Of a stretch of 64,000 bases of DNA, positions 44,860-53,675 are shown piece after piece (the stretch's first letter is position 1; every line of letters starts with the position of its first letter). This DNA comes from Simplicispira metamorpha (lineage in GTDB: Bacteria; Pseudomonadota; Gammaproteobacteria; Burkholderiales; Burkholderiaceae_C). The position numbers and the translations under genes are program-made. The stretch lies in assembly GCF_004341365.1 (NCBI RefSeq), contig NZ_SLXH01000020.1:1-64000 (forward strand), read 5' to 3'. The notes below the pieces were generated by a model. It was not told the DNA's origin. It saw only the letters and a program-made list of their open reading frames with translations, and did not search any database.

Positions 44860-46191
44860 TCAGTGGAACTGCTCTTCTTCGGTAGAGCCTGTCAGTGCCT
44901 TGACGGAGGAAGAACCGCCCTGGATCACGGTGGTCACGTCATCGAAGTAACCTGCGCCCACTTCTTGCTGGTGCGATACGAAGGTGTAACCCTTGTCGCG
45001 GGCAGCAAATTCTGGCTCTTGCACCATGTTGACATAGTGCTTCATGCCTTCGCCACGGGCGTAAGCGTGGGCAAACTGGAAGGTGTTGAACCAGTTGATG
45101 TGGATACCGGCCAGCGTGATGAACTGGTACTTGTAGCCCAGTGCCGACAGCTCTTCCTGGAACGAAGCGATCTGCGAGTCGTTGAGGTTTTTCTTCCAGT
45201 TGAAGGAAGGCGAGCAGTTGTACGACAGCAGCTTGCCGGGGTTGGCGGCCAGCACGGCCTGGGCAAATTCACGGGCGAAGCCAATGTCGGGCACGCCGGT
45301 TTCGCACCACACCAGGTCGGCGTAAGGAGCGTAGGCCACGCCACGGCTGATGGCTTGTTCCAGACCGTTTTTGACGCGGTAGAAGCCTTCTTGCGTGCGC
45401 TCGCCGGTCAGGAAGGGCTGGTCGTTGGCGTCGTGGTTGCTGGTGATCAGGTTGGCGGCTTCTGCGTCAGTACGGGCCAAGATGATGGTGGGCACGCCCA
45501 TCACGTCAGCAGCAAAACGGGCCGAGATCAGCTTTTCGCAGGCTTCTTGCGTAGGAACCAGCACCTTGCCGCCCATGTGACCGCACTTCTTCACGGCAGC
45601 CAGTTGGTCTTCAAAGTGAACGCCCGCAGCACCGGCGGCGATCATGTTCTTCATCAGTTCGAAAGCGTTGAGCACGCCGCCGAAACCGGCTTCGGCATCG
45701 GCCACGATGGGCAGGAAGTAGTCGATGAAGCCTTCATCGCCAGGGTTGATGCCACGGCCCCACTGGATTTCGTCAGCGCGCTTGAAGGTGTTGTTGATGC
45801 GGCGCACCATGGTGGGCACCGAGTCGTAGGCGTACAGCGACTGGTCGGGGTACATGGTTTCCGACGTGTTGCCGTCAGCAGCCACTTGCCAGCCCGACAG
45901 GTACACGGCTTCCAGACCTGCTTTGGCTTGCTGCATGGCTTGACCGGCGGAGATAGCGCCGAAGGCATTCACGTAGCCCTTCTTGGCACCGCCGTTGACC
46001 TTTTCCCACAACTTTTCAGCGCCGCGACGGGCCAGCGTGTGCTCGATAGGCAGCGAACCGCGCAGACGCACCACGTCAGCAGCGCTATAGCCGCGCTTGA
46101 CACCCTTCCAGCGGGGGTTTTGTGCCCAGTCTTTTTCCAAGGCGGCAATTTGCTGTTCGCGGCTGAGTTGTTGGGTCAGGGATTGGGGCAT
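44860..46191 (-). CDS. aceA: Isocitrate lyase
   Basis: 443 residues, near E. coli AceA (434). It splits isocitrate to glyoxylate and succinate in the glyoxylate shunt. The catalytic [11 protein letters not shown] is near residue 198, with [21 protein letters not shown] near the N terminus and [10 protein letters not shown] near 330. A GGAG lies 9 nt before the chosen ATG; an upstream in-frame start at 46242 is unlikely. The gene is alone, with a terminator downstream and palindromic operator candidates and AT-rich DNA upstream. No malate synthase gene is adjacent. Confidence 0.96.
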   Translation of the reverse strand: MPQSLTQQLSREQQIAALEKDWAQNPRWKGVKRGYSAADVVRLRGSLPIEHTLARRGAEKLWEKVNGGAKKGYVNAFGAISAGQAMQQAKAGLEAVYLSGWQVAADGNTSETMYPDQSLYAYDSVPTMVRRINNTFKRADEIQWGRGINPGDEGFIDYFLPIVADAEAGFGGVLNAFELMKNMIAAGAAGVHFEDQLAAVKKCGHMGGKVLVPTQEACEKLISARFAADVMGVPTIILARTDAEAANLITSNHDANDQPFLTGERTQEGFYRVKNGLEQAISRGVAYAPYADLVWCETGVPDIGFAREFAQAVLAANPGKLLSYNCSPSFNWKKNLNDSQIASFQEELSALGYKYQFITLAGIHINWFNTFQFAHAYARGEGMKHYVNMVQEPEFAARDKGYTFVSHQQEVGAGYFDDVTTVIQGGSSSVKALTGSTEEEQFH

Positions 46192-46254
46192 GTGGTCACT
46201 CCAGAGGTTGTTGAATTTACAGGGCGGCAGTGCGTCGCTCACAGAGCAACTTTA

Positions 46255-46270
46255 AGTCTTATACAAGACT
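46255..46270. promoter_or_regulatory. Operator candidate 1 upstream of aceA
   Basis: AGTCTTATACAAGACT, an inverted repeat with perfect 6-bp arms, 64 bp upstream of the aceA start. It shares TCTTATA-AAGA with site 2, 30 bp away centre to centre (about three helical turns). Confidence 0.6.
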
Positions 46271-46284
46271 AAAGCAACCTCTTA

Positions 46285-46300
46285 TGTCTTATATAAGACA
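46285..46300. promoter_or_regulatory. Operator candidate 2 upstream of aceA
   Basis: TGTCTTATATAAGACA, a perfect 16-bp palindrome. It is of the size and symmetry seen for dimeric regulators such as the GntR family. The regulator is not encoded in the window. Confidence 0.65.
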
Positions 46301-46526
46301 AAAGAATTTTTCTTTTTAAATCAATTACTTAATATCTTATTTTCACAATATGAATTTTTTATTTCTGTTGTGAAAAATAAAAGCACATGGTGAGCGTCCT
46401 TTTTTTCACTATGTAGAAAATTTATTTCATTTAACGAAAAATGATGCCCCTCCCACCTTGTGCGCAACGCAAGGCCGCGCCGCCCTCCTCCCCCTGCGGC
46501 ACCCAGGCCTGGTGGTCCAGCCGCAC
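46301..46526. promoter_or_regulatory. AT-rich region upstream of aceA with inverted repeat
   Basis: No gene seen. The stretch 46301-46440 is strikingly AT-rich for this genome and contains a perfect 9-bp inverted repeat, TTTTCACAA (46340-46348) with TTGTGAAAA (46368-46376). It lies between the aceA promoter region and the end of the MFS gene. Base composition suggests promoter elements, an upstream activating tract or IHF/H-NS-like binding, or old transferred DNA. Confidence 0.5.
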
Positions 46527-47717
46527 TCAAGCCGTCTCGATGACCGGGGTGTTGCGCGCCAGCACAGCCAGCCCGGTAGTCAGGGCGGCCATGGCGATGC
46601 AAAAAATCATGATCGCCACCGGCAAACCCAGGTGGTCGGACAGCCAGCCCACACCCAGAATAGGCACGATGGTGCCCAGGTACCCCACCACCAGGTACGT
46701 GGAGAGCAAGCCCGAGCGCGTCTGCGGTTGCGCCACCTTGTTGACGATGGCAATCCCGGCCAGGTTGACCAGGCCATGGCCGCTGGCGGTGGTGAGCACG
46801 CTGAGTACAAACAGCGCAGGCCAGCCCGTCCAGGTGGTGGCCATCAGCAGCAGGTTGCACACGGCCAGCAAACCCAGCCCCCAGATGGCACAGGTTTTGG
46901 TGTGTACCGGGCGGGCCAGCCACTGAAAACCGGCCGACAAAAACAAAATCATGGCGATGGACAAGCCGCTCACGGCAGGCCCGTGCCAGGGCACCATTTG
47001 CACCATGAAGCTCGGTGCCAGCGAGGCATACAGGCCAAAAATCCCGAAAGTGCTGAAAGCCCCCAGGCAAGCGATCAGAAAAGGCCGGCGCACGGCAGGC
47101 AGCGGCAAGGTGATGCGCGGCAGCCAGTCGCGGGCGGTCAGGGCGGGGGCGTTGGCAGGCAGCGCCACGCGCACCTGAAACAGCGCGTACAACGCCAGCC
47201 CGCCCAGCACCAGACTGGGGATATAGGCGCTGACCAAGGGCTGCGGCAGCCACTGCGCGATCAGCCCGCCCACCAGCGGCCCCAGACCAAAACCCAGCGC
47301 CATGGCAAAACTGGTCATGGCAGAGGCACGCATGACGTTGCCGCTGCGGCTGAGCTGGGTCAGGCCGATGGAGGCCGAGGTGGTGATCATTCCCGAAGCA
47401 ATGCCGATGAGCACACGGCTAACGACAAACGACACCACGCTCCAGGCCGCCGCCGACAGCAGCACCCCCGCCGTCACCAGCGCCAAACCGCTGCGCAGCA
47501 CCGGCAAAAAGCCAAACCGGTCACTCAACCGCCCCAGAAACAGCAAACTGGCCAACGCCCCGCCCATATAAGCCACATAGATGCCGGTGATGTGGCTGGG
47601 CTGTAGTTGCCACTGCGCCTGGTACAGCGGGTACAGCGGACTGGCCAGGGCCGTGCCCATGACCCCCACGCACATCGCAAAACAAACCCAGGCAAACGGG
47701 GGCCAATGGCGTTGCAT
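46527..47717 (-). CDS. MFS transporter
   Basis: A 396-residue major facilitator with 12 predicted helices. The loop 2-3 motif reads GRLSDRFGFLPVL, and the first helix begins right after MQRHWPPFAWVC. The layout is that of drug/sugar efflux-type (AraJ-like) members. The substrate is unknown. It starts 54 bp before a dispersed repeat and belongs to no obvious operon; the peptide-type binding protein gene lies upstream on the same strand. Confidence 0.82.
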   Translation of the reverse strand: MQRHWPPFAWVCFAMCVGVMGTALASPLYPLYQAQWQLQPSHITGIYVAYMGGALASLLFLGRLSDRFGFLPVLRSGLALVTAGVLLSAAAWSVVSFVVSRVLIGIASGMITTSASIGLTQLSRSGNVMRASAMTSFAMALGFGLGPLVGGLIAQWLPQPLVSAYIPSLVLGGLALYALFQVRVALPANAPALTARDWLPRITLPLPAVRRPFLIACLGAFSTFGIFGLYASLAPSFMVQMVPWHGPAVSGLSIAMILFLSAGFQWLARPVHTKTCAIWGLGLLAVCNLLLMATTWTGWPALFVLSVLTTASGHGLVNLAGIAIVNKVAQPQTRSGLLSTYLVVGYLGTIVPILGVGWLSDHLGLPVAIMIFCIAMAALTTGLAVLARNTPVIETA

Positions 47718-47770
47718 AAAAAATGGGGGCCTGCCAAGGCCCCAGTCAAATGTGAAGCGGCTCTTTTAAC

Positions 47771-47833
47771 ATGAAAATAGCCTCAAACGCACGCCCAATG
47801 GGCGCAAGCAGCTCTTCTTTTAGGAGCAAAATA
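47771..47833 (-). repeat. Dispersed ~60 bp repeat, upstream of the MFS gene
   Basis: Reverse-oriented copy: GAAAATAGCCTCAAACGC, GGGCGCAAGCAGCTCTTC, TTTTAGGAGCAAAATAG. Confidence 0.75.
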
Positions 47834-47872
47834 GGCTGTGGCGCTGCGCCATGCGCCCACAGCCCGGCGCCA

Positions 47873-49441
47873 TCAGGGCGCCACGCGCACCCAGCGCAGC
47901 TCCAGCCAGTTGTCGGCGCGGTGGACCACGCTCACGTTGGTGCGGGTGGCCCAGGCGCTGTACTGGCGGTGCAGCGGAATATGGTGAACCTGGTCGTTGT
48001 GGCGCTTGAACACCTGTTTGATCAGCGCCTTGCGCTTGTCCGGGTCGGCCTCTTTGCTGGAGGCTGCGGCCAGCGCGTCCAGCTCATCGTCCTTGAAGTT
48101 GCCCCGGTTGTATTCGCCCACGCCTTTCTCACCCCGGTTGCGGTAGATGGGCGTGAAGGTGGTTTCGGGGTCGGTGATGGAGCCGCCCCAACCAAACAGG
48201 TAGGCCGAAGTGTCGAGCTTGTCCAGCTTGGCAAAGAACAGCGCCTTGGGCTGGGCATTGACGCGCACCTTCACGTTGGCCTTGGCCCACTGCGCCGCCA
48301 GCGCCTGGCAGATGCGCTCGTCGTTAACGTAGCGGTTGTTGGGGCAATCCAGGGTGAACTCAAAGCCCTGCGGGTAGCCCGCTTCGGCCAGCAGCTTTTT
48401 GGCAGCGGCCAGGTCAAACGGCAGGCGCGCCTCAATCTCGGGGTCGTTGAAGCTGCCCAGCGGCGATGGCATGAGCGCCCCGGTCGGGCTGGACTGGCCG
48501 TTCATCAGCCGGGTTTTGATGGTCTCGATGTCGGTGGCGTAGTACAGCGCCTTGCGCACGCGCACGTCCTTGAACGGGTTTTTGCCCTTGCTGCCGTACA
48601 GCAGTTCATCACGGCCCTGGTCCATGCCGATGTAGAGGACGCGGTTTTCCGGCCCCTCCACCACCTTGATCTGCGCGGTGCTGCGCAGGCGATCGAGGTC
48701 GCGCGGGGGCGGGTCGAGCACCAAATCCACCTCACCCGAGAGCAGCGCCGCCGTGCGCGTGGCATCGCTCTTGATGGGCGTATAGACCACCTGCTGCACG
48801 TTGCCCTCTATCTGGCCCCAGTAGTTAGGGTTGCGCTTGAGCACGGTTTTCACATCGGGCTCGCGTTTTTCCACGATCCAGGGGCCGGTGCCGTTGGCGT
48901 TGAAAGCCGCGTAAGACTCTTCCTTGCTGGCAAAGTTTTGCGTTTGCGTGGCCTTGTGCTCCTCGGCCCAACCCTTGCTCAGGATGTAGAGCGCGTTGAG
49001 GTGCTGCAAAAACACCGGGTTGAACTGCGGCAGGTTGAACTCCACCGTCAGGTCATCGATCTTGCGCGCCTCGCCCAGGGCGCTGGCGTAGGCGGCGATT
49101 TGCGACGTGGGCTGCTTGGCGCGTTGCAGCGAGAACACCACATCGTCTGCCGTGAACGCGCGGCCATCGTGGAACTTGACGCCCGGGCGCAGCTTGAACG
49201 TCCATTGCAGTGGGCCGTTCTGCTTCCACTCGGTGGCCAGCTGCGGGACGATGTTGAGCTGCTTGTCGCGCGCCACCAGAAACTCATAAATCTGGCCGTT
49301 GACCACGTTGGTCAGCGACTCGTTCTGGGCATACGGATCGAGGGTGAGCGGGTCGCCCGCTGCGGCCCAGCGCAAAGTTTGGGCCTGGGCCGCCCCCAAC
49401 AGCGAAGCGGACAACAGGCCAAGGCAAAGAAGGTGTCGCAT
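47873..49441 (-). CDS. Peptide/nickel-type ABC substrate-binding protein (SBP_bac_5)
   Basis: 522 residues with a signal peptide (about 1-21, GAAQAQ) and the family-5 binding-protein fold: LRWAAAGDPLTLDPYAQNES, the WTFKLRPGVKFHDGRAFTADDV motif near 90-110, and VRKALYYATDIE near 285. This family binds oligopeptides, nickel, haem or opines. No permease or ATPase gene of the Opp/Dpp type is adjacent. It lies 31 bp downstream of metQ on the same strand and is likely co-transcribed with it, so a link to methionine or methionyl peptides is possible but unproven. Confidence 0.85.
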   Translation of the reverse strand: MRHLLCLGLLSASLLGAAQAQTLRWAAAGDPLTLDPYAQNESLTNVVNGQIYEFLVARDKQLNIVPQLATEWKQNGPLQWTFKLRPGVKFHDGRAFTADDVVFSLQRAKQPTSQIAAYASALGEARKIDDLTVEFNLPQFNPVFLQHLNALYILSKGWAEEHKATQTQNFASKEESYAAFNANGTGPWIVEKREPDVKTVLKRNPNYWGQIEGNVQQVVYTPIKSDATRTAALLSGEVDLVLDPPPRDLDRLRSTAQIKVVEGPENRVLYIGMDQGRDELLYGSKGKNPFKDVRVRKALYYATDIETIKTRLMNGQSSPTGALMPSPLGSFNDPEIEARLPFDLAAAKKLLAEAGYPQGFEFTLDCPNNRYVNDERICQALAAQWAKANVKVRVNAQPKALFFAKLDKLDTSAYLFGWGGSITDPETTFTPIYRNRGEKGVGEYNRGNFKDDELDALAAASSKEADPDKRKALIKQVFKRHNDQVHHIPLHRQYSAWATRTNVSVVHRADNWLELRWVRVAP

Positions 49442-49472
49442 AGGTGGTGCTTTCTGAAGTGCAGTGGCGGGC

Positions 49473-50270
49473 TCAGAACCCGGGCAGCACCGAACCCTTG
49501 AACTCGGTCTGGATGAACTGGCGAATTTCTTCGGTATGGTAGGCCTTGAGCAGCTTGACCACCCAGGGCTTGTCTTTGTCGGCCTCGCGCACGGCAATCA
49601 GGTTGACGTAGGGGCCTTTGGCATCTTCCAGCACGATGGCATCCTTGGTCGGGTTCAGGCCCGCCGGGATGGCAAAGTTGGTGTTGACCGCCGAAGCGTC
49701 CAGATCGTCCAGCGAGCGTGGCAACTGGGCCGCATCCAGCTCCACAAACTTGAGCTTTTTCGGGTTGGACACCACATCCAGCGGTGTGGCCTTGAGGCCA
49801 GCGCCTTCCTTGAGCTTGATCAGGCCACTGCTTTGCAGCAGCAACAGCGCGCGGCCCCCATTGGTGGGGTCGTTGGGCAGGCCAAAGCGGGCGCCGTCTT
49901 TCAGCTCGGCCAGGCTCTTGACCTTTTTCGAGTACAGGCCCATGGGGAAGTTGACCGTGTAGCCCACCGACACGATCTTGTAGCCCCGGTCTTTGACCTG
50001 CGCGTCCAGATAGGGCTTGTGCTGGTAGGCGTTGGCGTCGAGGTCGCCCGAGGCCAGGGCCGCGTTGGGCTGCACGTAGTCGCTGAACTCGATCACCTGA
50101 ATCTGCAAACCCTGCTTGGCCGCGACTTTTTTCACTTGCTCAAAAATCTGCGCGTGCGGGCCTGCGGTGACGCCGATTTTCAGGGGCTTGTCCTGGGCCA
50201 GCGCGCTGGAACCGAAGCTGGCGACCAAGGCCAGGGCGAAGGTGGATTGCAACAGAGAGCGCTTGTTCAC
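49473..50270 (-). CDS. metQ: Methionine ABC transporter substrate-binding protein
   Basis: 265 residues of the MetQ/NlpA family: KIGVTAGPHAQIFEQVKKVA, EFSDYVQPNAALASGDLDAN, FQHKPYL-type AYQHKPYLDA, and GYTVNFPMGLYSKKV. The GTG start at 50270 is chosen because AAAGG lies 8 nt upstream. The signal peptide ends SSALAQ and has no lipobox cysteine, so the protein should be soluble in the periplasm, unlike the E. coli lipoprotein. Its partners metI and metN lie about 2.7 kb away on the same strand, separated by three unrelated genes. Confidence 0.9.
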   Translation of the reverse strand: MNKRSLLQSTFALALVASFGSSALAQDKPLKIGVTAGPHAQIFEQVKKVAAKQGLQIQVIEFSDYVQPNAALASGDLDANAYQHKPYLDAQVKDRGYKIVSVGYTVNFPMGLYSKKVKSLAELKDGARFGLPNDPTNGGRALLLLQSSGLIKLKEGAGLKATPLDVVSNPKKLKFVELDAAQLPRSLDDLDASAVNTNFAIPAGLNPTKDAIVLEDAKGPYVNLIAVREADKDKPWVVKLLKAYHTEEIRQFIQTEFKGSVLPGF

Positions 50271-50300
50271 AGGAAAACCTTTCAAATAGGAATGGGTTGT

Positions 50301-50328
50301 ATCTTAAAAATAACTCTATAAAACCCAA
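50301..50328 (-). promoter_or_regulatory. Candidate promoter of metQ
   Basis: -35 TTGGGT (50328-50323) and -10 TAAGAT (50306-50301) with 16 bp spacing, in an AT-rich divergent region, 31 bp before the metQ start. Confidence 0.35.
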
Positions 50329-50470
50329 ACGACTATTTTTTCATTTTTTCAATCTTTTAAGGCATAACAAATACCCGCCGCAGCCGGGTCAGGGTAGCGC
50401 CGGTAGTCGCTCCAGCAGTCGCGCCGTATGCTGGGAATTTCCACCTCCAACGGCAACCAGGGCAGGCACC

Positions 50471-51115
50471 ATGAACCCATCGAACCGCGCCACCGTGTTC
50501 CGCGACCGTACCGACGCTGCCCACCAACTGGCAGCGCAGTTACAGCCCTACCGTGGCAAAAAGCCGCTGGTATTGGCCATACCGCGCGGTGCGGTGCCCA
50601 TGGCCAAATCCCTCGCGGCGGCGCTGGAGGGTGACTTCGACGTGGTGCTGGTGCGCAAGCTGCGCGCACCCTTCGCGCCCGAAGTCGCCATTGGCTCCGT
50701 CGATGAGAGCGGCTGGACTTATCTGTCGCCCTACGCCGCTACGGCAGGTGCCGATCAGGACTACATCGCCGCCGAGAAGCAGCGGCAACTGGAAGTCATC
50801 CGCCAGCGGCGGGTGCAGTACACGCCGATACGGCCACCCCTGAACCCTGCGGGGCGCATCGTCATCGTGGTGGACGACGGCCTGGCGACCGGCGCCACCA
50901 TGGTGGCCGCCTTGCACGGCCTGCGCCAGCGCCATCCCGCCAAGCTGATCTGCGCCGTGCCGGTGTCGTCACCAGAGGCGCTGGCCATGGTTCGCCCCTT
51001 GGCCGACGAGGTGCTGTGCCTGCAAGCGCCCGCAGAGTTCCATGCCGTGGGCCAGTTCTACCGGGACTTTTCCCAGGTCGAGGACGATGAAGTCATCGCC
51101 CTGCTCCAGCCATAG
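50471..51115 (+). CDS. Phosphoribosyltransferase-domain protein
   Basis: 214 residues of a type I phosphoribosyltransferase fold. IPRGAVPMAKSLA is the early loop and VVDDGLATGATMVAALHGLR is the PRPP-binding signature near 135-155. FDVVLVRKLRAPFAPEVAIG and YIAAEKQRQLEVIRQRRVQY are typical of the stress-island group often found beside hydrolase and alcohol dehydrogenase genes in Betaproteobacteria. The substrate is unknown. The ATG has AGG about 6 nt upstream. It reads against the two following genes and forms with them a cassette between metI and metQ. Confidence 0.85.
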   Translation: MNPSNRATVFRDRTDAAHQLAAQLQPYRGKKPLVLAIPRGAVPMAKSLAAALEGDFDVVLVRKLRAPFAPEVAIGSVDESGWTYLSPYAATAGADQDYIAAEKQRQLEVIRQRRVQYTPIRPPLNPAGRIVIVVDDGLATGATMVAALHGLRQRHPAKLICAVPVSSPEALAMVRPLADEVLCLQAPAEFHAVGQFYRDFSQVEDDEVIALLQP

Positions 51116-51135
51116 GGAGACATGGGCGAACCGGG

Positions 51136-51795
51136 TCAGGCGGGCGTATCAGGCGGCAGGCAGGTTTCAAACCAGTCAGCCGCTTGCCGGGCCACAGCCT
51201 CCAGGGTGCCTGGTTCCTCGAACAAATGGGTGGCGCCCGGAACCACGCTCAAGCGGTGCGGGCAGTGCATCAGCGCAGCCGCCTGCCGATTGAGTTCGAG
51301 CACCTCTTCATCACGGCTGCCCACCAGCAACAGGGTGGGGCAATCCACACGCGCCAAGTCCTCGGGCCCTGCCAGGTCGGGCCGTCCGCCACGCGACACC
51401 ACGGCACGGATGGCAAAGCCCGGTGCAGTGGCCGCCCTCAGGGCCGCTGCGGCCCCGGTGCTGGCACCAAAGTAGCCCACGGGCAGAGACTGGGTGAGCG
51501 GATGCCGGGCCAGCCAGCGTGTTGCCACGCACAGCCGCTGCGTCAGCAGGGAAATATCGAAGCGGCTGCGGTAGTCCTGGTCTTCCTCGGGCGTGAGCAA
51601 ATCCAGCAGCAAAGTGCCCACGCCACGCGTGTGCAGCACCCCGGCCACATAGTTGTTGCGCAGGCTGTGTCGGCTGCTGCCACTGCCATGGGCGAACAGC
51701 ACCACCCCGACAGGTGCCGTGGGCAGCGCCAGCAGGCCCTCGATATGCACCTGGCCCACGGGAATATGAACCAGCTGTTCCAGTGGCAAGCTCAT
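51136..51795 (-). CDS. Dienelactone-hydrolase-like alpha/beta hydrolase
   Basis: 219 residues of the alpha/beta hydrolase fold: VLFAHGSGSSRHS for the oxyanion region, and GYFGASTGAAAAL with the nucleophile Ser in G-A-S-T-G (a GxSxG variant). TLLLVGSRDEEVLEL carries the acid Asp and PGATHLFEEPG the catalytic His. The start overlaps the stop of the upstream alcohol dehydrogenase (ATGA), so they form an operon. The substrate is unknown. Confidence 0.83.
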   Translation of the reverse strand: MSLPLEQLVHIPVGQVHIEGLLALPTAPVGVVLFAHGSGSSRHSLRNNYVAGVLHTRGVGTLLLDLLTPEEDQDYRSRFDISLLTQRLCVATRWLARHPLTQSLPVGYFGASTGAAAALRAATAPGFAIRAVVSRGGRPDLAGPEDLARVDCPTLLLVGSRDEEVLELNRQAAALMHCPHRLSVVPGATHLFEEPGTLEAVARQAADWFETCLPPDTPA

Positions 51796-52811
51796 GGGCG
51801 CCTCCCGTCAGAGGTCGACGCCCCGCAGGCCACGCGCAGTACTGCAGCCCCCTGGAATGCGCCCTGGCGCAACTGCGCCAGCGCTTCATTGGCCTGCTCC
51901 AGTGCAAACACCCGCACCTCGGTGCGCAGCGGGGCCTGCCCGATGGCCTCAAAAAACGCCAGCCCGTCGCTGCGCGTCAGGTTGGCCACGGAGCGGATGC
52001 TGCGCTCGCCCCACAACCAGGCATAGGGAAAGCCGGGAATGTCGCTCATGTGGATGCCCGCGCAGACCACGCAACCGCCCTTGTCGAGCTGCCGCAGGGC
52101 AATGGGAACCAGAGAACCTGCGGGCGCAAAGACCAGGGCCGCGTCCAGCGGCTGCGGCGGCGCCTCGTCGGTGCCCCCGGCCCAATCCGCGCCCAGGCTG
52201 CGGGCGAATTCCTGGCTGGCCCCATCGCCAGGACGGGTGAAAGCAAAGACATCGCGGCCTTGGGCACGCGCCAGCTGGGTGATGAGGTGCGCAGCCGCGC
52301 CAAAGCCATAAACGCCAAGCCGGTGCGGATCACCCGCCAAACGCAGCGCCCGGTAGCCGATAAGACCGGCGCACAGCAACGGTGCCAAATGCACGGCATC
52401 GGGCGCTTCGGGCAAGGGCAGGCAATAGCGCGCATCGGCCAGTGTGTAGTCGGCATAACCGCCGTGGATTTGGTAGCCCGTGAAGCGGGCCTGCCCACAC
52501 AGGTTCTCGCGGCCACTGGTGCAAAAGCGGCATTGCCCGCAAGTCCAGCCCAGCCAAGGCACCCCCACCCGCTGGCCCAGCCGCCAGCCCTGCACACCGG
52601 CCCCCAGGCCCGCAACCCGGGCCACGATCTCATGGCCGGGCACCACGGGCAGCACCGGCTCGGGCAACTCGCCATCGAGCAAATGCAGATCGGTGCGGCA
52701 CACCCCGCAAGCCTCGACGGCCAGCAACAACTGACCCGCCCCGGGAACGGGCTGCACCAGCTCGGTCAGCCGCAGAGGGCGGCCAGGCTGCTCCAGAACC
52801 ATGGCGCGCAT
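51792..52811 (-). CDS. Zinc-dependent alcohol dehydrogenase family protein
   Basis: 339 residues of the zinc MDR family. Structural zinc ligands are in GWTCGQCRFCTSGRENLC near 95, and catalytic ligands in ACGVCRTDLHL near 37 and GHE near 62. The cofactor motif GVYGFGAAAHLITQLA is near 170. The start at 52811 has a G-rich ribosome site 5 nt upstream; a GTG at 52817 is the alternative. It is coupled to the hydrolase gene downstream. It is a stress-cassette member, and its substrate is probably an alcohol or aldehyde. Confidence 0.86.
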   Translation of the reverse strand: MRAMVLEQPGRPLRLTELVQPVPGAGQLLLAVEACGVCRTDLHLLDGELPEPVLPVVPGHEIVARVAGLGAGVQGWRLGQRVGVPWLGWTCGQCRFCTSGRENLCGQARFTGYQIHGGYADYTLADARYCLPLPEAPDAVHLAPLLCAGLIGYRALRLAGDPHRLGVYGFGAAAHLITQLARAQGRDVFAFTRPGDGASQEFARSLGADWAGGTDEAPPQPLDAALVFAPAGSLVPIALRQLDKGGCVVCAGIHMSDIPGFPYAWLWGERSIRSVANLTRSDGLAFFEAIGQAPLRTEVRVFALEQANEALAQLRQGAFQGAAVLRVACGASTSDGRRP

Positions 52812-52942
52812 GAACACCCCCGGTTGTCAGGATTGAACAGAGCACCATCTTCCGCCCCGCAGCCATGCGGGTCAAGCCGCTGGAATCGGCAAGCGCGCGC
52901 ACCATCAAGCCAAGTTACTTTTGGCCCGGCCTATGTCGAAAG

Positions 52943-53005
52943 TTTCAGTAAAAAACGCCTCAAACCTTTTCCAGGAGAGCGCTAGCAGCTATATTTTTAA
53001 TAGCA
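52943..53005 (-). repeat. Dispersed ~60 bp repeat, cassette-metI junction
   Basis: Reverse-oriented copy: AAAAACGCCTCAAACC, GAGCGCTAGCAGCTATATTT, TTAATAGCAATC. It ends directly at the metI stop. Confidence 0.8.
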
Positions 53006-53006
53006 A

Positions 53007-53672
53007 TCAACGGTGGCTCAGGCGGCGCACAACCCAGTCGCCCAGGCTCTGGATGGCCTGCACGAAGAAGATCAGCACCACCACCACGGCCAGCATGATG
53101 TCGGGCAGAAAGCGCTGGTAGCCGTAGCGGATGCCCAGGTCGCCCAGACCACCGCCGCCAATGGCGCCCGCCATGGCAGAGTAGCCCGTCAGGCTGACAA
53201 AGCTGATGGTCAGGCCCGCGACGATGCCGGGCAGCGCCTCGGGCAACAGAATCTTCCAGACGATCTGGCCGGTGGTGGCGCCCATGGATTGCGCCGCCTC
53301 GACCAGGCCGTTGTCCACCTCGCGCAGCGCGGTCTCGACCAGGCGCGCAATGAAGGGCGCGGCCGCCAGCGTCAGCGGCACCACGGCGGCGCCCGTGCCG
53401 ATGGACGAGCCCGTAATCAGCCGCGTGAACGGGATGATGGCCACCAGCAAGATGATGAACGGCGTAGAGCGCACGGCGTTCACGATCCAGCCCACGGTTT
53501 TGTTCAGCGGACCGTTCTCCAGCACGCCGCCCTGGTCGGTCAGGCGCAAAAACACGCCCAGCGGAATGCCAATCAGCGCCCCCACCACGCCCGAGATGCC
53601 GACCATGACGATGGTTTCCCACAGCGAGGTGGCAAACAGCTCCAGCATCATTTCCGAGAAATTTTCAAACAT
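53007..53672 (-). CDS. metI: Methionine ABC transporter permease
   Basis: 221 residues with five membrane helices, matching MetI (217). The EAA loop is DNGLVEAAQSMGATTGQIVW, and GYSAMAGAIGGGGLGDLGI is the conserved MetI region. It follows metN by 3 bp. Partner MetQ is encoded downstream after an interrupting three-gene cassette. Confidence 0.94.
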   Translation of the reverse strand: MFENFSEMMLELFATSLWETIVMVGISGVVGALIGIPLGVFLRLTDQGGVLENGPLNKTVGWIVNAVRSTPFIILLVAIIPFTRLITGSSIGTGAAVVPLTLAAAPFIARLVETALREVDNGLVEAAQSMGATTGQIVWKILLPEALPGIVAGLTISFVSLTGYSAMAGAIGGGGLGDLGIRYGYQRFLPDIMLAVVVVLIFFVQAIQSLGDWVVRRLSHR

Positions 53673-53675
53673 CGC

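Noticed and set aside
46255-46300. Naming the regulator of the aceA palindromes.
   Set aside because: The symmetry fits several dimeric families, and no regulator gene is adjacent.
47771-49501. Long plus-strand frame opposite the peptide-type binding protein gene.
   Set aside because: High-G+C antisense shadow; His/Gly/Arg/Val-rich, no start signal, no family motif. The same applies to long antisense frames at 9031-10590, 14950-16368, 16109-17701, 19489-21273 and 25182-26993.
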